Source: Neurospora crassa OR74A | Lineage: Eukaryota > Ascomycota > Sordariomycetes > Sordariales > Sordariaceae | NCBI RefSeq assembly: GCF_000182925.2 | Contig: NC_026503.1 | Span: 4,712,001 to 4,776,000 of the forward strand | Reading direction: 5' to 3' | DNA: 64,000 nt | In this document: piece after piece, positions 53,828-63,467 of the stretch | Layout: the number at the start of each line of letters is the position of its first letter | Numbering within the stretch: position 1 is the first letter of the stretch | Made by a program: the position numbers and the translations under genes | Notes under the pieces: model-generated | Told to the model about the DNA's origin: nothing | What the model saw: the letters and a program-made list of their open reading frames with translations, nothing else | The model's database searches: none

Positions 53828-54728
53828 GGCAATTTACGGCGCAGCCGATCGCACTTGATTTGGGTTGTCAGCTACTCGTCCAATATCTCAACAATGAATA
53901 TAGGCTTTTACCTCAAGAAGTAGGTTTACCACGATGAGTCGGGTAGATCAGGTCGCATCTACCTGACACTAGCAAAAGGGTGCTGCTCACAGAGGTCGGG
54001 ATACTAGAAATCTTGGATAACGGAGCTCAGAGTGTTACCTTGACCTACGAAGATGCTTGTAGTCCCCGAGCAGAGATGTGCGAGGGAGGAAGAGGGCGGG
54101 ATTGAGCAGCAAAGAGATTTTTTTGTAGATGGGAAATAAGCCTGGAGGTAGAAATACTTGCCATCTGGATGTAGAGGGGTTGCAATATTTTAAGGCCCCA
54201 CAAGCGACCTGGAAGTAAAAGGTTTGTAAAGGCAGCCGGAAGAGACCAGGATGGAAGTAACCGCTGTTTCAATATCCCATGGCGATAGGTACCTCTACGT
54301 ACCTCTACCTCTGGAAAAGAATGCCGGCACAAGGAGCTAACTGTAACTCTTGGGACCTAGGTACCTCTAGATACTACCTACTACCTCTACTTTCCAACTT
54401 TGAATACACTTCACAGTGACAGGACCTGGATGAACCCAGTGTGGCTGGGGTTGGGCCTATTCCAAGCTCTCGGGTTAGGTCGTCATCTCATCTTTGCTCT
54501 TGGTTTGGAGCCTAATTGGCCGGCTCCGCTGCTAGCACGGACACTTCGTTAACTTCAACCTTTATATCCCATCTTCAATGAACTGGCTGTCGTGGCTTCC
54601 GTACTGGTAGCTTCCGGACTGGTGGCTTCGGGACTAGGCAGACCTTCTCACTCCTCCAGCGACGGAACTAACAGCGTGCTGGGGCAAGTTGCTACCGCAC
54701 ATTGAGAGGCTGGGCTGTGCGCTCTCGG
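53828..54728. other. Intergenic between L and remnant K'
   Basis: No gene recognised. Around 54290-54395 there is a dense group of TACCTCT and CCTAGGTACC words. Confidence 0.5.
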
Positions 54729-55095
54729 CTATCGACGGCACCTGGTCCATGCCGCCGCCTTTGCGTTTACAACACCGCCGTTCGGACCGTTCGGACCCTG
54801 GTAACAGTTGGTGGTTGCCCGAGGATTTTGGCTCTGGCTATAATAGGCGTTGCCGATAAAACCTCTACCGTTGGTGAGATATCCAGTAGGATAATTGCAG
54901 TTCCCGGTAGGTAGGATAGCTGCTTCCGTTGGGATAATTGTTAGTCGAATAGCCGTTGGAAATGCTAGATCGTTGCTGGCGTTAGATCGACTATTGGTAA
55001 TGGAGTAATCCTTGGTGACAGTGGCACGCTGAACAGGGCTCACCGGATAGGTACTGTGAGTGATGTATTGGCCTAGAGGGAATCATGAAGTGCCT
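54729..55095 (-). pseudogene. K': remnant of a K-like N-terminal region
   Basis: A 104-codon frame ending at 54729 begins at a GTG within PLGQYITHSTYPVSPVQR, similar to GHGQYAGIIPSSPVNYQ of K. It continues with Asn/Tyr/Gly-rich text (NAYYSQSQNPRATTNCYQGP) typical of K. It lacks an ATG and the Cys module and ends early, so I read it as a truncated tandem copy. The similarity is limited. Confidence 0.4.
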
Positions 55096-55459
55096 TGTTA
55101 AGGAATCTGATATTGTCTATAGAGTCTATCAAGCCGCTCGAGGCTTCCCTTGCTCCATTTATCATATCTTTTCCTGCTCATTCATGTCGAGTTTCATTCC
55201 ATTCTAAAAGGGAATTAGTCCGGTCCAGTCCATCGTTGAGACTCGATCGCGGGAGGCACGTCAATGTACCTTCCTCTAACACGTCCATCTCCTCTCTCTA
55301 AACTGTAACCGGTACCTTCCATTATGTCAATTGCGTCTACGTTCCTTCACTCTTTTGAAGAAAGAAGTCGAAATCAGCAAGGACGACCCGGAAAACGAGT
55401 CCACGGCAACCGCGCTTCCATTCCCTAACCTCCCCTGTACCCCTTCCCACTAGAAACCG

Positions 55460-57023
55460 CTAATGGGCATTGGCATGCTTGCGCTTGCCAATTCCCGCGT
55501 TTCTCAAAGCGAGGTTGTTTCTGCCCATGGCCAAACAATCCTCGCAAAGCCCACCATCCGGACGGGCATCCTCGACAAAACACTTCGAGCAGGGATTGTG
55601 GCCAGCTGCAACGCGAGCCTCGACATTGATTCTCTTGTTGCCCTTGGGCGCATTGGCCAGGCAGTCCATACACTGCGTAGCTGTTCGCTTCCAGGCCAAC
55701 TCAGCGGGTGAGTGGCTGCAGGGGCGATGGACGTTTTGCCTGGTCCTTCCTCGACAACGAGGCCAGGGGGTGGCGGCTTGAGTGATGTTGTTGGCCATGC
55801 TCAAACTGGGGATGGGGGGTGCAGGTAGAATAGGATTGACTGTAGCATGTTGACTCCCGTTGGTGGCCATGCTCGGGATGATGGGGGGCAAGGGTGGAAT
55901 TGTGTTGACTGTGGCAGATGGGGCCATGTTGCTGGCCATGTGGGGGATGGGCGTCGCGGTTGAAGACCTGTTGTCGTTGAACACGAAAGATTGGTCCGTG
56001 GTGCTGGCCATGCTACCCCTTGAGATTGGGGGTGCGGACGAGCATCGGTTGCTGTTAACTGTGGCAGATGTGTTGATGTTGCTGGCCACTCTGGCGATAG
56101 GGGCCGCAGTTGAAAGTGAGTTACCGTGGCCTGCACCCGAATTTTTCATGCTGCTGGCTATGCCCGGAATAGGGGACGCATTAGGGACTCCCTGGCTGGG
56201 AGTGGCAACGCTGTGGGTAGAGGGAAATGGCATGGAGATGTTCGGGGTCGGCTTGGGCGTCAGGGCCACAAGCTTGGGACGAGCCGTATTACTGTCTTGG
56301 AGGTTTTGAACAGTGTCTCCAGGTTTGGAGGGACCGTTGATTGGTGAGGGGACAACTGGAAAACGATGTCTATGACCGGATGAGTGTCTGGGCTTCTTGC
56401 AAGACGTGCAAATGGTTGAATGACAGAGTTGCGGGCTAGTGTTGGAAGGGCGAGTAATGTTTGGAGTTTCAATGAAGTTCGCATCCTTCATGTTCGAACT
56501 TTTGGTAGTACCGGACAGACGCCTAATCTTCGTAGGTCTGCCATTGGTGCAATCGGTGCTGGTGGTTGACATAGCATTAGAAATGTTGTTGACGGCGTCA
56601 AAGGTCGAAGGACGATTAAAAGTTTCACAAGAGTATCCGCGATGCTCTGTGGGGTGGGCAGAATGAGTTGGTTCAAGTTGAGAGCTGGTGGGAAGGGCGA
56701 TCCCATTCAGGACGTTGCGGCGCTCAGCGACATGGAAAGAGTCACCCGTCTCCTAAGCGCGGTGGTTGTAGGCATGTCGATTGCGCTTGATTATGTCCTC
56801 GGGATCCTGTATCCCCCATGCTTCATTGAAGAAGTATGATATTTCCTCCTTGCTCATCTGAGGCAGGTCGAAGAAGACGTGTTAGCATTACACACGCGGA
56901 CAGGTTTACGAGAGGGCTTACCTCGCTTGACCTAGAGGCATCGTCGATCGTACGGGCATCATCCCGCAGATCGGTGAAGCTGGGTGTCGGGTGGCCCAGA
57001 CCCAGTGGGCTTTTAGGGTCCAT
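55460..57023 (-). CDS. Cluster gene M: type I-variant Cys protein, spliced N-terminus and in-frame TAG
   Basis: Exon 1 (57023-56922) reads MDPKSPLGLGHPTPSFTDLR... for 34 codons. An intron (56921-56858, 64 bp; GTAAGC, GCTAAC, CTCAG) follows. Exon 2 reads MSKEEISYFFNEAWGIQDPE... and reaches TAG at 56753-56755 (GCT TAG GAG) in the same frame as the long downstream frame, which runs to the stop at 55460. ATG 56572 (MSTTSTDCTNG) would give a separate 370-residue protein. The TAG could also be an alternative acceptor for the same donor, in phase. Module (numbered from ATG 56572): C273-x11-C, Trp-Lys in LAWKRT, CMDC, CSKC and CEDC, then a basic end GKRKHANAH. Extra Cys/His residues occur at CHSTICTSCKK. 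N has a matching two-exon N-terminus. Either one gene or two overlapping units; function unknown. Confidence 0.72.
56858..56921 (-). other. Intron 1 of gene M
   Basis: GTAAGC donor, TGCTAACAC branch region about 26 bases before the CTCAG acceptor. It sits at the same place (after codon 34) as intron 1 of N. Confidence 0.8.
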
Positions 57024-57827
57024 CACTGACTGATATCAAGTTGCACTCCCACGGCTTCGTCTATCAAGAGTACCACTGAAGTGAGTGGTAGATTCGAAGT
57101 GTTTTGCTGTGGTTGGGTGGTTAAAGGTAGCGAGGTGCCTATGTTACGGAGAGTACAGCTCTAATGTGGAAATCAAGTGTGAGGACTTGATGGAGGAAAG
57201 TGATGGAGCTCGCTGGTGTGCCGCTGTAACGTCCAAAATTGGAAACCTGGAGGGCATTACCAGTGAAGGACGATGTGGCTTGTGTTGAGTAGAAGTAACA
57301 CCGTCCCTGGGTGCATAGTGTGGTCCTCATCTCCTATGCCTTCTTGAAATGTGAGCGCTAGAACGGAGTGGGTATCCCTTGTCGTTTGTCGCTCCCATAT
57401 GACCGTCCCCATTGGACCCTGATGTAAGAGATTGGTCAACAAAAGGTGGAGGGACAGCGGCCGTTTGTTTAGGGAAGGCACAGGGAGCTGTCTGGAAGGC
57501 ACGGGCCTACTTTGAGACCTTGAAAAAACAACAGTGAAAGGCGAATCCAAGGTGGTTGGAGTCGTGCCTTCCTCAAGCCCTCGAGTCTCCCTCTCATCCT
57601 CGCTTTTGGTGCTTCCTTATTGGTCGGTCCTCCTGATAGCTCGGACACTTGGTCAGTTCAAGCAGGCACGCGTGGCTTGGTTTCTATTGTGGCCACTGAT
57701 CTGGAGTCCCTCAATAGCAGAAGCAGTCGGGTGGACCCCGTTTTCGTCTTGATATTCCACTCAATCGTCCAGCTTAGTATAGCCCTCCATTCCGTACTTC
57801 GGGGTGAGATTTCCCTGCTCTTACCTC

Positions 57828-57834
57828 TATATAC
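57828..57834 (+). promoter_or_regulatory. TATA-like box of gene O
   Basis: TATATAC preceded by TTACCTC, 103 bases upstream of the O start. Gene P has TATATAC at a similar distance, again close to CCTCTACCTC-type words. Confidence 0.4.
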
Positions 57835-57936
57835 AACCCTATCAAATTTACTCTTTCCATCGAAGGACTTCCTGGTGCCCACCTACACTGAAGGTACCAA
57901 CTATCTTCATTCCAATCCCAGCTCGCATTCCTCGCT

Positions 57937-58731
57937 ATGCTGGACAACCAAATTGCCGACGGCCTTGATGCCACCGTTAATCTCCTATCCACTGATGTGA
58001 GTGAATATATCGTCGATGTCGCGCGCGTATCATCATTCAACGAGCCTCTAATGCCTTATCCGGACCAGAGCCAGGCCCACAACCAGGCACAAAATGCCAT
58101 CGCGTCCGCACCGCATCCTCACAACGTCGGGAATTACAACGACAATGTCTTCCACAATATCGCAGACGTCGGCGAGCAATTAGCCAACGTCCAAGGCCCT
58201 GATATTCAGGCGAATCCCGACGCCGTTGGTATTCATCCCAATCTTCCCCGAGACATTCTCGCCGTGGACACAATGTCACGGGCAGAGCTCGTCGCGGCTC
58301 TGGAAGTTCTGTCGGCTACGAACCTTCCTGCGGAAGCGGTCTGTATCGACGTGGAGATCGTCGAAGCCATCATCACTGCGACCGTCACCTTTCTGCACCA
58401 TAACCACACCCAGTGCATTCATATCGACAAAGCGACGGGCGAACGCTGCACTGCTCACGCCTAGAAGGTGGGAGCAAGGCTTTGCTTCGCTCATCTGCAC
58501 AACTGTCCCGGGATCAACCTTCGAGTCGACATCCTGATGCGCCAGGTCCGTGGCCACGGAACTTGTTCTGGATGTTATGTGTTGCAGGACGCAGAGAGAG
58601 GTATGCTCTGCTTTGAGTGTTGGTATAAGAAGTTTTTGCGCACTGAGCGTCAAAGGATTCGCCAGGTGATTGGTTGGTCGCAAGAGATCGTGGCCGGACT
58701 TGGGCGGCTGCTTGCTGCCCTAGGGAATTAG
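57937..58731 (+). CDS. Cluster gene O: type II Cys/His protein with in-domain TAG
   Basis: ATG 57937. The frame runs 175 codons to TAG at 58462-58464, then stays open and conserved for 88 more codons to TAG at 58729. The TAG lies inside the Cys/His domain: O reads TGERCTAHA-stop-KVGARLCFAHL where P reads TGERCQARRWKAGARKCMSHL, without gaps, so the stop sits at the Trp of P. After it come ILMRQVRGHGTCSGCY and LCFEC, with all Cys intact (P has lost one). No intron fits, because both flanks are conserved coding sequence. An in-phase 72-bp stretch at 57997-58068 (GTGAGT...CTAAT...CAG) matches the intron position of P and is probably spliced. Either a one-base nonsense allele (UGG to UAG) or a codon restored in mRNA. 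Confidence 0.75.
57997..58068 (+). other. Probable in-phase intron of gene O
   Basis: GTGAGT donor, CTAAT branch-like site about 18 bases before the CAG acceptor, 72 bp, no stop inside, so translation is possible with or without splicing. After it, SQAHNQAQN resembles SQQSASDNQANQ that follows the P intron. Confidence 0.55.
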
Positions 58732-59622
58732 ATCAACGATGACGGCGGTTTCAAGAGGAGGTCTCTGCTGTCAATGAGTTGAACCAAGGAGGCACTGTAA
58801 ACGTTTTTCTAGACAATTCAAGATGCAATAAACATCTCAGCCCTATATACCTCTGGTGTATGACTGGAAGAGCTTTCAAGTTTGATGCTCCCAAGGAAGT
58901 TCCTGAATTGACTCATCTATCGCGATCATGACTGTTCTATGTGGCAATTGTTCGTGACTCCTATCAACAAGCTTTGCGGTCGCGCGTATAGTGCTACATC
59001 TTCGTGCTACATAAAAACGACGCCCACGCCCAAAGCCAAGTCACATTGATGGGATTTTGCTCTACCCGTCGGTTCCTGCCGTAGCTCAAAACGGTGCTAA
59101 AGTTGCCCGACTCCAAATCATCTCTCTATTCCGTTCTTCCAATCGCTATCATAAAAAGTCCTTCATAGCCGGGTTACAGAGCGTTTCTAGGGCTTTCGCT
59201 GTTAGCGCATCACGTCTTCATGCATGCACCCTTTGGAGCGAGCTTGCTCACTAAGGCCACTTCATCGCAAAACCAGACACAAAACTTGGAATAAGTCGAA
59301 AGTTGGTTTTGAACTGAGTGCTGATCTTCAATAATAGTTGTACCTTCCAACTTTTAATTCCGACCATAAAGGGACTGCCAAATTGATGAGTGTCCCTTCA
59401 GCGGGCGGCTTGGTTGGAGTGGGTCCGTTCCATGGCCTGTGGAAATCGTCGCTGCAGAGGCATACAAAGTCGGATAGGGCCTTCCTCATAGTATGTACAT
59501 CAGTCGCACACCCCTCAACATCGTGACCTCATTCGAAAATTTGACAGGAACGACATCAATTGCCATTCTCATTCTTCGCCCCTCTAAATATGCCTCAGTT
59601 CCATCACAACCCTCAAACTGGT
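58732..59622. other. Intergenic between O and N
   Basis: 3' flanks of convergent genes O and N. TATATACCTCTGG occurs near 58848. No gene recognised. Confidence 0.5.
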
Positions 59623-60442
59623 CTACTCATTCGAATGAGCATGCTTCCTCTTGCCCCTCCCCTTATTGCTCAGTTCCGGGTTATTCCTCCCCATGTCCAC
59701 GCCTTCATGGCAAAGGCCACCACCCGCGCGAGCATCGTTCCGATAACACTTTGAGCACGGGTCGATACCTACCGACAGCTACTCGACTTTGTATACTGGC
59801 TCTGAGTCCCGCGTTGCCCGCGTTAGCCAGACAGTCCATACACTGAGTGGCACTTTCCTTCCATGTCCGGTGTGCAGGCCTGTTCTTGCATGCATGACGG
59901 ATGCTATACTTGCGGTAGCCTCCGCAGGTCGGCCAGGGGGGCGGCGGCGGTATTGACGGGAGCGGGATTCGAGATGCTAGTGGTCGATTGTCGACTTTTG
60001 TCGCTGTTGACTGGAAGGAACTGATCACCGTTACGTTAGTTGAGCAGTTCTGTACGCGGATTATCGACCTGGAGTGACAACAAACCTTGCTGCTACCGTC
60101 TCTGGTTGTAAGCGGTGTTACCAGCTTTGTAACGGTTGTAGGATCTTAGGGGGCGCTTTATGCGTCGTTTGATAGTAGCGGTACCTCTATCGATCGGATC
60201 TTGAATGCCCACAGCTTCTTCGAAGAAGTACGAGATGTTCGCTTGTGCATCTTGGGGAGACTTCACAGGTACGTTAGTAAATAGAAGGCTTTGGAATCTG
60301 AACCGTCGACTGACAGTGAGTGCAGTGGCAGTTTGCATACCTCGACTGGCTCAGCGGTAGAGCTGTTCTTAGCAACAGGCCCCGTGTAGACCCAATCGTC
60401 TTCATCCGGGATCCCCAGGCCCAAAGGATCGTTGGGATCCAT
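59623..60442 (-). pseudogene. Cluster gene N: three-exon relative of M broken by a 4-bp duplication
   Basis: Exon 1 60442-60341 (MDPNDPLGLGIPDEDDWVYT..., 34 codons); intron 60340-60261 (GTATGC, TACTAAC, AAG); exon 2 60260-60097 (ANISYFFEEAVGIQDP...AYNQR); intron 60096-60021 (GTAGCA, CTAAC, CAG); exon 3 from 60020. These splices keep one frame into a Pro-rich linker, C-x11-C, Trp-Lys in RTWKES, and CMDCLANAGN. A tandem TACC duplication at 59766-59773 then shifts the frame just before the third pair. In the other frame IDPCSKCYRNDARAGGGLCHEG and GKRKHAHSNE follow to a stop at 59623, matching M. The last pair reads C-H-E-G instead of CxxC. Probably a young pseudogene; an assembly error at the 4-bp duplication is possible. 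Confidence 0.75.
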
Positions 60443-61008
60443 GACGGTTCGAGTTTTCCGTTCTTCCTTGTACAGAGGTACCTGCTTGTTAAGAACCACC
60501 GCACCAGCGCAAGTGATCGTGTGTGGTGATGCGCTACACAAGGGGGGTAGAGGATGGCTTTAAGTAGAGGTACGTCCGAGTTTGACGCATAAGGACAGTT
60601 GAGCTGAGTGGAGCGCAAAGGCTGCTTTGCGACCGTGCAAATACACCAGTGAAGTGTGTGATGCCTGCTGTCGACGGGAGTCATTCACATGTTGGCTCTC
60701 ATCTCATCATTGCGGTGAGAGTAGAATAGTGGGAGATGTCTTCTTACTTGTCTATCACAAGCATCAGCGAGCTATGACGCTTCCCTCATTGGTCCTTGTC
60801 GAACTATATACGCCTACTTCCCTGCTAGCTTCAAGGTTGGTTGACCTGGTTCAGCCCCGTGGGGCTCGAATTCTACCTCTACCCAGGCGATAAGGTCTGA
60901 TGCTGACAATAGAGGTAAGAGAGCTGTGGATCCAGGTCCATTGACTCGTCCGCGGTGTCAGGACGCGGAGGATATTTCCAGGGAGAGGAGGGTCCCCTTT
61001 ACAGTCCT
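60443..61008. other. Divergent promoter region between N and P
   Basis: Shared 5' region of N (minus) and P (plus). It contains several GTAGAGGTA/TACCTCTAC words on both strands. No gene recognised. Confidence 0.5.
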
Positions 61009-61015
61009 ATATACG
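61009..61015 (+). promoter_or_regulatory. TATA-like box of gene P
   Basis: TATATAC 139 bases upstream of the P start, followed by CCTCCCTCTACCTCTATC pyrimidine-rich sequence. Similar to the site ahead of O. Confidence 0.4.
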
Positions 61016-61153
61016 TGCCTCCCTCTACCTCTATCTTTCGTTTTCTACAATCACCAAGCATCCGTCCCCTCCCCTCCGGTCAAGCATAGCCGAACAAGCA
61101 TTGACGCACCTTGATCACTACACGTCTCACCAACTGCAAGAACAGTCAGAAAG

Positions 61154-61851
61154 ATGGAGAACCAGAACGCGTATGAAGGCATCGAGGGGAATGACCAACA
61201 CTATTTCCTGGGAAGTGAGGCCGTCGCCGCTCAAGTGAGTCAATTCTAGTCCTCATCATTGCTGATCGCAAACTTGTTTCATACCCTCTGACACCGTCTG
61301 AACAGTCTCAACAGTCTGCTAGTGACAACCAAGCAAACCAACAACTTAACAACAACTTACCCAATAACAACAACGTCATTGGAGTACAGCCCGGCGGCAC
61401 ACACAACCTGGCCGCCGTCGTCCAGCCACAGGAGGATGATGACGATCACCCGGAAAATCCGCATCTAAGCGATGAAATCCGGGCTGCCCTCATCGAGATA
61501 GCCAACACCAACCCTCCAGTTGACATTCGGACCGTTGAACCGGGGCTCTTGCGGGCTATTATCGCCGATGTCTCCAGGATGCTCCACGCACGCAATGGCC
61601 GATGTCGCCATGTGGACGGGGTCACAGGCGAGCGGTGTCAAGCGCGAAGGTGGAAGGCGGGTGCGCGAAAATGCATGAGCCACCTCAAGAGGCATCCTTC
61701 GGTGGAGACGCAGATCAGGATCCTGATGAGGCAAATGCAAGGCCACGGGACCTGCTCTGGCGATTACGCCTGGAAGGAGAGGGAAGATGGGAGGCTCTGC
61801 GACGGATGTAGAAGGAAGGATGCCCTCCACCGGGAAAGATCAGGGATGTAA
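61154..61851 (+). CDS. Cluster gene P: type II Cys/His protein, two exons
   Basis: Exon 1 61154-61234 (27 codons, MENQNAYEGIEGNDQHYFLG), intron 61235-61305 (71 bp; GTGAGT, CTGAC, AACAG), exon 2 61306-61851; 208 residues. An Asn/Gln-rich stretch and an acidic stretch (QEDDDDHPEN) lead to a helical segment and the Cys/His domain: C127-x10-C138, W143, RKC150MSH153L, ILMRQMQGHGTCSGDY, then LCDGC. The first of the CxxC pairs after the His reads CSGD, so one zinc ligand seen in O is missing. The domain links both family types: RKCxxHL and CSG are shared with C, D and F. P is the intact reference for reading gene O. Function unknown. Confidence 0.85.
61235..61305 (+). other. Intron of gene P
   Basis: GTGAGT donor, CTCTGACAC branch region about 17 bases before the AACAG acceptor, phase 0. 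Removal joins the ATG exon to the domain exon in frame. Confidence 0.8.
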
Positions 61852-63467
61852 GAGGGTGATGGGGATGGTTGGGAAGCAATTCAATTGAATGAGTTACGTT
61901 TCGAGGAATGAAGATGTCGACTGGTCAATCGGTTGGCTCACCCGCAGGAAGAGGGCGATAGACTCAATCAGGAACGAGTCATTCCGCAGCGGAAGGACGA
62001 GTCAACCCGATTGACGTAAGCATAAAAGAAACTCGCACCCCATTGTAGTGCTCTATACTATTGTTCCATTGTTTCTATGACCCTCGTCTTTCATTGGTCC
62101 TTCGTTCATTGTCCATTCAGCCAGCGGTCTGTTCCTTTGTTGCGAATAGGACCCTTTGTGATGGGTCCGATGTACCTGCACCATTTCAGGTCATATATTT
62201 CTGTGGTCGCCTGTTGGCCGTTATTGGCATTTCAAGAGGAGAAACGTGATAAGGCAATGTGGCAATCGACGAGCAATTCGAATGAAAGTCCTTGTCGGGA
62301 TTGTTTACTTGACCCTGAGCAGTGCATAAATCGCCATGCGCTAACGTCAATTCGGATTTTAGCGGTCTTTCAGGGAAAGAGTTAGGGCAGCCGATGTTAG
62401 TGAGTGGAGTCTCGACGCATAGACCACCACAGCCCGCGAACTTGACCTACAGCTTGCATTATTATCGAAAAGCGAAGTGTCGAGTGATGGACTTGAGAAT
62501 AACTGAGGCGATAGATGTGTCTTTGATACCGCTCTTCACGAGTTGGCGAAGATTTTACGAGATTGGAAGGGTGTCAAATGCACGAGTGTCCCTACCCTGG
62601 GCAACCGCGGTCCATTTGCACCTGCTGTGGGAATATAGGCTGCAGGGGCATGCATGGCCGTAGCGCCTTCCCGTCCTCGCAACGGCCGACGCATTCTTTG
62701 ATGAGCCACGGTTCAATCGCACCAAATTCTGTCTTTGATCACAAGTGAAGTTCAACGCAGCTCCATGTTACTTCCGCGGACTTGATTTTTTTCTTTTCTC
62801 ATAGCTCCCCCGGTTTTTCGCCGCCCGACATAGTCACATACAGCAATCGCGTCGCCGATGCGGCAGCGATCATCCTCCACAATCGATCATGTTCTCACAT
62901 GAGCCCAGTCCAGCCCTCCAAAAACGCTACAAACCGACGAAACATGCGCTTTTTGATCAATTTCGCATGTGGGTCTCATGGGAGCTATTAACGTGGGCAA
63001 CTAAATCGAGCGCCGCTGCGTCCGTACCCAATGTTCGGCATGCCGATACGAACGAATGTATCGGAAAAGACATGAATGACATGGAAGCAGCAATTGACAT
63101 GGAAGATTTCAGAACGCCGGGAAAGGTCTGGAGACAGCGTCCCGGGATTCATGCCGTGAACCAAAACGGCATATGTGTTCAGATTCAATCACACTGGCAA
63201 TATCTTTCCCTGTCAGTTCGATTTTCACTGGCGACTACTGAGCAAATCTCTTGTGAGCCGAAATCTGAGAGATTGATTTCCCCCAGTCCGGCTGTTCACA
63301 ACCGGATACCGTCACAATTCAGGTATAGTTGATCAGGTCGCCCATTAGAGGTATTAATCTTGAACACCGCTAGTGGACTATGAACGCTGATGCAGGCCCT
63401 GGGATACAGGATAGTCCTACTCGGCGCTGTTCTTGTTCACATCCGATCAGCATGTGAAGACGGTTGT
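61852..63467. other. No gene supported beyond the cluster
   Basis: A 147-codon frame from ATG 62889 to 63332 (plus) has no recognisable domain and remains possible only. A TTG-started frame near 62563 contains clustered Cys (HECPYPGQ, CTCCGNIGC) but not the family spacing. I call no gene here. Confidence 0.4.

Noticed and set aside
60096-60098. In-frame UAG in gene N counted as a fifth editing candidate
   Set aside because: It lies in a GTAGCA splice donor; the 76-bp intron with CTAAC and CAG joins the correct frames, so the UAG is intronic.
20542-61851. Secondary-metabolite gene cluster
   Set aside because: No polyketide synthase, peptide synthetase, terpene cyclase or tailoring oxidase is visible near the FSH hydrolase or in the Cys-gene cluster.
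62563-62748. Cys-clustered frame as a further family member
   Set aside because: Starts at TTG and the Cys spacing does not fit either module type.
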